Position numbers and translations under genes: made by a program. The notes under the pieces are model-generated. The model searched no databases. It saw only the letters and a list, made by a program, of their open reading frames with translations, and was not told the origin of the DNA. 6,856 nucleotides of DNA from positions 1-6,856 of the forward strand of contig JAKACI010000083.1 in NCBI GenBank assembly GCA_021821565.1. The letters are read 5' to 3'. This document shows, in pieces, positions 5,269-6,856 of the stretch (the stretch's first letter is position 1; each line of letters begins with the position of its first letter). This DNA is from a bacterium. Lineage in GTDB: Bacteria > SZUA-79 > Acidulodesulfobacterales > Acidulodesulfobacteraceae.

Positions 5269-5538
5269 GAAATTACTGTCAAAGTCGTTGTCGTCGTTCA
5301 ATCCGCTATTATTAAAACCATTGTTATCGAAGGTATCGTTATTATTATTCCCAAAATCATCATCGTTATTAATATCGCTATTATTAAAATTATCGTTGTC
5401 CGTGCCGAAAGGATTTCCATTTACGTCTATTCCGCTATCGTCAATCATTGGAAGGCCGGTCGCAGGATTTATTTCCGGATCGTCATTATTGTTATTGCTG
5501 TCAAACCAGTTGTCGAACATGTTTTTAAATATACCCAT
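5251..5538 (-). CDS. Asp/Asn-rich small acidic protein with NPATGLPMID motif
   Basis: A 95-residue protein made largely of Asp and Asn. Residues 1-14 (MGIFKNMFDNWFDS) could form a short amphipathic helix. Residues 24-45 contain NPATGLPMIDDSGIDVNGNPFG, a non-repetitive segment that I have seen in small uncharacterised bacterial proteins and that argues the gene is real. The rest is a disordered run of D and N punctuated by F every 6-10 residues. There is no signal peptide, so it should be cytosolic. Calcium binding is imaginable from the D/N content, but no regular EF-hand or RTX repeat is seen. AAGGAG lies ten bases before the ATG (complement of 5549-5554). Two 18-bp tandem repeats sit just upstream. 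The opposite-strand frames here give Ile/Val/Ser/Leu-rich nonsense expected from the complement of D/N codons. Function unknown. Confidence 0.75.
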   Translation of the reverse strand: MGIFKNMFDNWFDSNNNNDDPEINPATGLPMIDDSGIDVNGNPFGTDNDNFNNSDINNDDDFGNNNNDTFDNNGFNNSGLNDDNDFDSNFGDDDF

Positions 5539-5569
5539 GATAAATATTCTCCTTGTTTTTATAATTTGG

Positions 5570-5605
5570 TTTAAAGTTTACAATTAACTTAAAGTTTATA
5601 ATTAG
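5570..5605 (-). repeat. Tandem 18-bp repeat upstream of the acidic protein gene
   Basis: TTTAAAGTTTACAATTAA (5570-5587) and CTTAAAGTTTATAATTAG (5588-5605) agree at 15 of 18 positions. A third partial unit (TTTAAAA) follows at 5606. It lies 15-70 bases before the ribosome site of the leftward gene, where its promoter should be, and may be an operator array for an AT-binding regulator. Confidence 0.55.
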
Positions 5606-5689
5606 TTTAAAACCCTTGATTAAATTTTATAACAATTATATTAAAAGTCAAATTTCAACAAAATAAATGCAATTAAAAAATATATTTGG

Positions 5690-5695
5690 TATAAT
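5690..5695 (+). promoter_or_regulatory. Candidate -10 box upstream of the nucleotidyltransferase fragment
   Basis: TATAAT at 5690-5695 lies 55 bases before the ATG at 5751. A poor -35 match (ATGCAA, 5667-5672) is 17 bases upstream. Weak evidence in AT-rich DNA. Confidence 0.25.
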
Positions 5696-5750
5696 TAAAT
5701 AATATTATGAGTAAAATTATATGTAATATATACAGCAGATAACGTTAAAA

Positions 5751-6038
5751 ATGTATAAAAAGATTATAACAGATTACCTCAAATCCAAAATACAAAGTCT
5801 TCGGACAGTGATTATATTTGGCAGTTTTGCAAATAATTCCGAAAACAGATGCAGCGATATAGATATAGCATTTTTATCTTCAAAAAAAATTTCAAATATA
5901 CTAAAGATGGGAATTGCAGGAAGAATTAGCCTTAATAATTGTAAAAATAAAAAACAAGAAAACTGCTTGACATTATTCAATAAAAAAATATACATATTAA
6001 TAATACAATATTATTTTATTATATATTTATACAAATAA
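5751..6038 (+). pseudogene. MNT-type nucleotidyltransferase, N-terminal part with degenerate tail
   Basis: Residues 1-60 are a minimal nucleotidyltransferase (MNT) core: TVIIFGSFANNSENRCSDIDIAFLS carries the G-S-F motif (24-26) and the two metal-binding aspartates D36 and D38. Proteins of this type (MntA) act as antitoxins of HEPN toxins by adding AMP to a tyrosine of the toxin. After about residue 61 the sequence (NNCKNKKQENCLTLFNKK and an Ile/Tyr-rich tail) no longer follows the family, which should show a third acidic D-L-V-D-L strand. That strand is missing in this frame, and I could not recover it in the neighbouring frames. No HEPN partner gene follows. The gene therefore looks 3'-truncated or frameshifted. 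The ribosome site is weak. The AbiEii-type protein at 868 is a distant member of the same nucleotidyltransferase superfamily, but they are not close copies. Confidence 0.7.
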
Positions 6039-6079
6039 TATTAAAAATTATTTATTAATAATCCCTCAATTCTTAAATA

Positions 6080-6850
6080 ATGAATAAATTAATTAAATTA
6101 CTAAAAAATCATAAAGATTATATAATTTTAAGTATTCTAATTAGTTTATGGCTTATTGTGCTTGGAATACTAAGTGTTTATTTTGCAAATATAATAGATG
6201 TTTTATCCCGATATTTATTCCATTTTGTAAGTAAAAATATCGTATTAATTCTTATTATTAAATCGTTAATTATAATTTGCATTATCATTTTGCTAATTTA
6301 TTTAATATTTAAAAATAAAAAAAGATTTAAATTTTATAGTATCGCCAATGAACAAAATCTCGGTGAAAATAAATTTAAAGCAATTGTTTTGCCGATATCA
6401 TTATTTAGAGATTATAATCAATTAAAGATTGAAGAGAATGGACAAGAAATTTCAATAAAATTTAAGGATAATTTTAGTTTTCAAATTAAAAATGGCGAAA
6501 ACTATGATATAGACTGCATAAATAATTTTTTTAATGAAATAAAAAAATTTGAAAAATTAAAACAAAATAGATTAGGATTTAATTGGGAAGTTCCTTTAAA
6601 AATTATTTATAAAATAAAAAAAAATCAAACTAAATGTCCAGATTGTTTAAAGTATATTGTATTATTAGGTACTGAAGGTCAATTAAGCTCAAACCCTTTC
6701 AATAATAATATGCGGCAAAATAACGATTTTAATTCAAGTAATAATAGTAATGACAATAGTTCTTACCCGCAATTAGATAAATTAGAAAAGCTGATGAAGA
6801 TTTTTTTCTCTAATCATTCTGATAATAACAATGATATCAAAATCATTTAA
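6080..6850 (+). CDS. Two-helix inner-membrane protein with unassigned cytosolic domain
   Basis: A 256-residue protein that I do not recognise with certainty. It has two strong transmembrane helices, about residues 14-36 and 53-77, with a short 16-residue loop between them. A Lys/Arg-rich stretch (79-84) after helix 2 places the N- and C-termini in the cytoplasm. The soluble part (about 85-205) alternates strands and helices: FKAIVLPISLF, EISIKFKDNFSFQIK, then NWEVPLKIIYKIKK and CPDCLKYIVLLGTEGQLSSNPF. The pairing of an early LPISLF strand with a later N-W helix and a YIVLLGT strand suggests an alpha/beta sensor-like domain. Residues 205-230 are Asn/Ser-rich linker, followed by a short helix. 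CPDC (186-189) is a C-x2-C pair. There is no Shine-Dalgarno site before the ATG. Its base composition is more AT-rich than the tnpB end of the window, which may mean separate acquisition. Near a CARF gene, a membrane effector of a type III CRISPR system is one possibility, but that is inference. Confidence 0.65.
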   Translation: MNKLIKLLKNHKDYIILSILISLWLIVLGILSVYFANIIDVLSRYLFHFVSKNIVLILIIKSLIIICIIILLIYLIFKNKKRFKFYSIANEQNLGENKFKAIVLPISLFRDYNQLKIEENGQEISIKFKDNFSFQIKNGENYDIDCINNFFNEIKKFEKLKQNRLGFNWEVPLKIIYKIKKNQTKCPDCLKYIVLLGTEGQLSSNPFNNNMRQNNDFNSSNNSNDNSSYPQLDKLEKLMKIFFSNHSDNNNDIKII

Positions 6851-6856
6851 TTTTCT

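Noticed and set aside
5209..5587. Two rightward open frames (5209-5574 and 5288-5587) rich in Ile/Val or Ser/Leu
   Set aside because: They are the complement of the Asp/Asn codons of the leftward acidic gene. They lack ribosome sites and their repetitive composition is an artefact of the opposite strand.
5774..5995. Leftward open frame of 73 residues
   Set aside because: It is antisense to the MNT nucleotidyltransferase motifs, which are clearly on the plus strand.
1..6856. CRISPR array
   Set aside because: The CARF and HNH genes raise the expectation, but no repeat of 24-40 bases recurs with regular spacing. The two 45-bp copies are 2.7 kb apart and the tandem 13- and 18-bp units have no spacers.
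1..6856. tRNA or rRNA genes
   Set aside because: No T-loop (GGTTCGAATCC-like) sequence with matching acceptor arms and no conserved rRNA stretch was seen on either strand.

Overview
The window is AT-rich DNA from a Gram-negative bacterium. The evidence is a lipoprotein with a clear lipobox and a BamE-like fold, a small outer-membrane beta-barrel ending in Phe, and strong AGGAGG ribosome sites. The style recalls uncultured, low-GC deltaproteobacterial-type lineages from acidic or sediment habitats, but nothing here fixes the taxon. Gene starts and stops alternate in direction, fragments are common and intergenic gaps are long, so this looks like an accessory, rearranged region and not a core operon.

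Left part (1-1515): a leftward tnpB gene keeps only the N-terminal half of the protein and lacks the RuvC nuclease domain. It ends inside a 32-bp copy of the lipoprotein signal-peptide sequence found again at 1776-1807. Behind its start lie two hairpins that look like the left end of an IS200/IS605-type element. They abut an AbiEii-type nucleotidyltransferase whose 5' end seems to be missing. The likely story is an insertion into the nucleotidyltransferase gene followed by loss of the element's other end.

Middle part (1516-4208): a BamE-like lipoprotein, a 117-bp palindromic intergenic element, then a small stand-alone HNH protein that closely matches the HNH domain of Cas9 with all catalytic residues present, but with no RuvC or recognition lobe. 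Convergent with it is a full-length CARF protein of the NE0113 (TIGR02584, 'Csm6 ring nuclease') family, which senses cyclic oligoadenylate in type III CRISPR systems. No cas operon or CRISPR array is visible here.

Right part (4209-6856): a small outer-membrane protein, a convergent Asp/Asn-rich small protein, a broken MNT-type nucleotidyltransferase, and a two-helix membrane protein with a cytosolic domain that I could not assign firmly. It could be a membrane-anchored defence or CRISPR accessory protein.

The most notable structure not explained by genes is a 45-bp sequence, identical at 42 positions, placed upstream of both the lipoprotein gene and the outer-membrane protein gene, 2.7 kb apart. 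It is centred on a 16-18 bp dyad. It looks like a shared operator or promoter element and suggests the two envelope genes are co-regulated.
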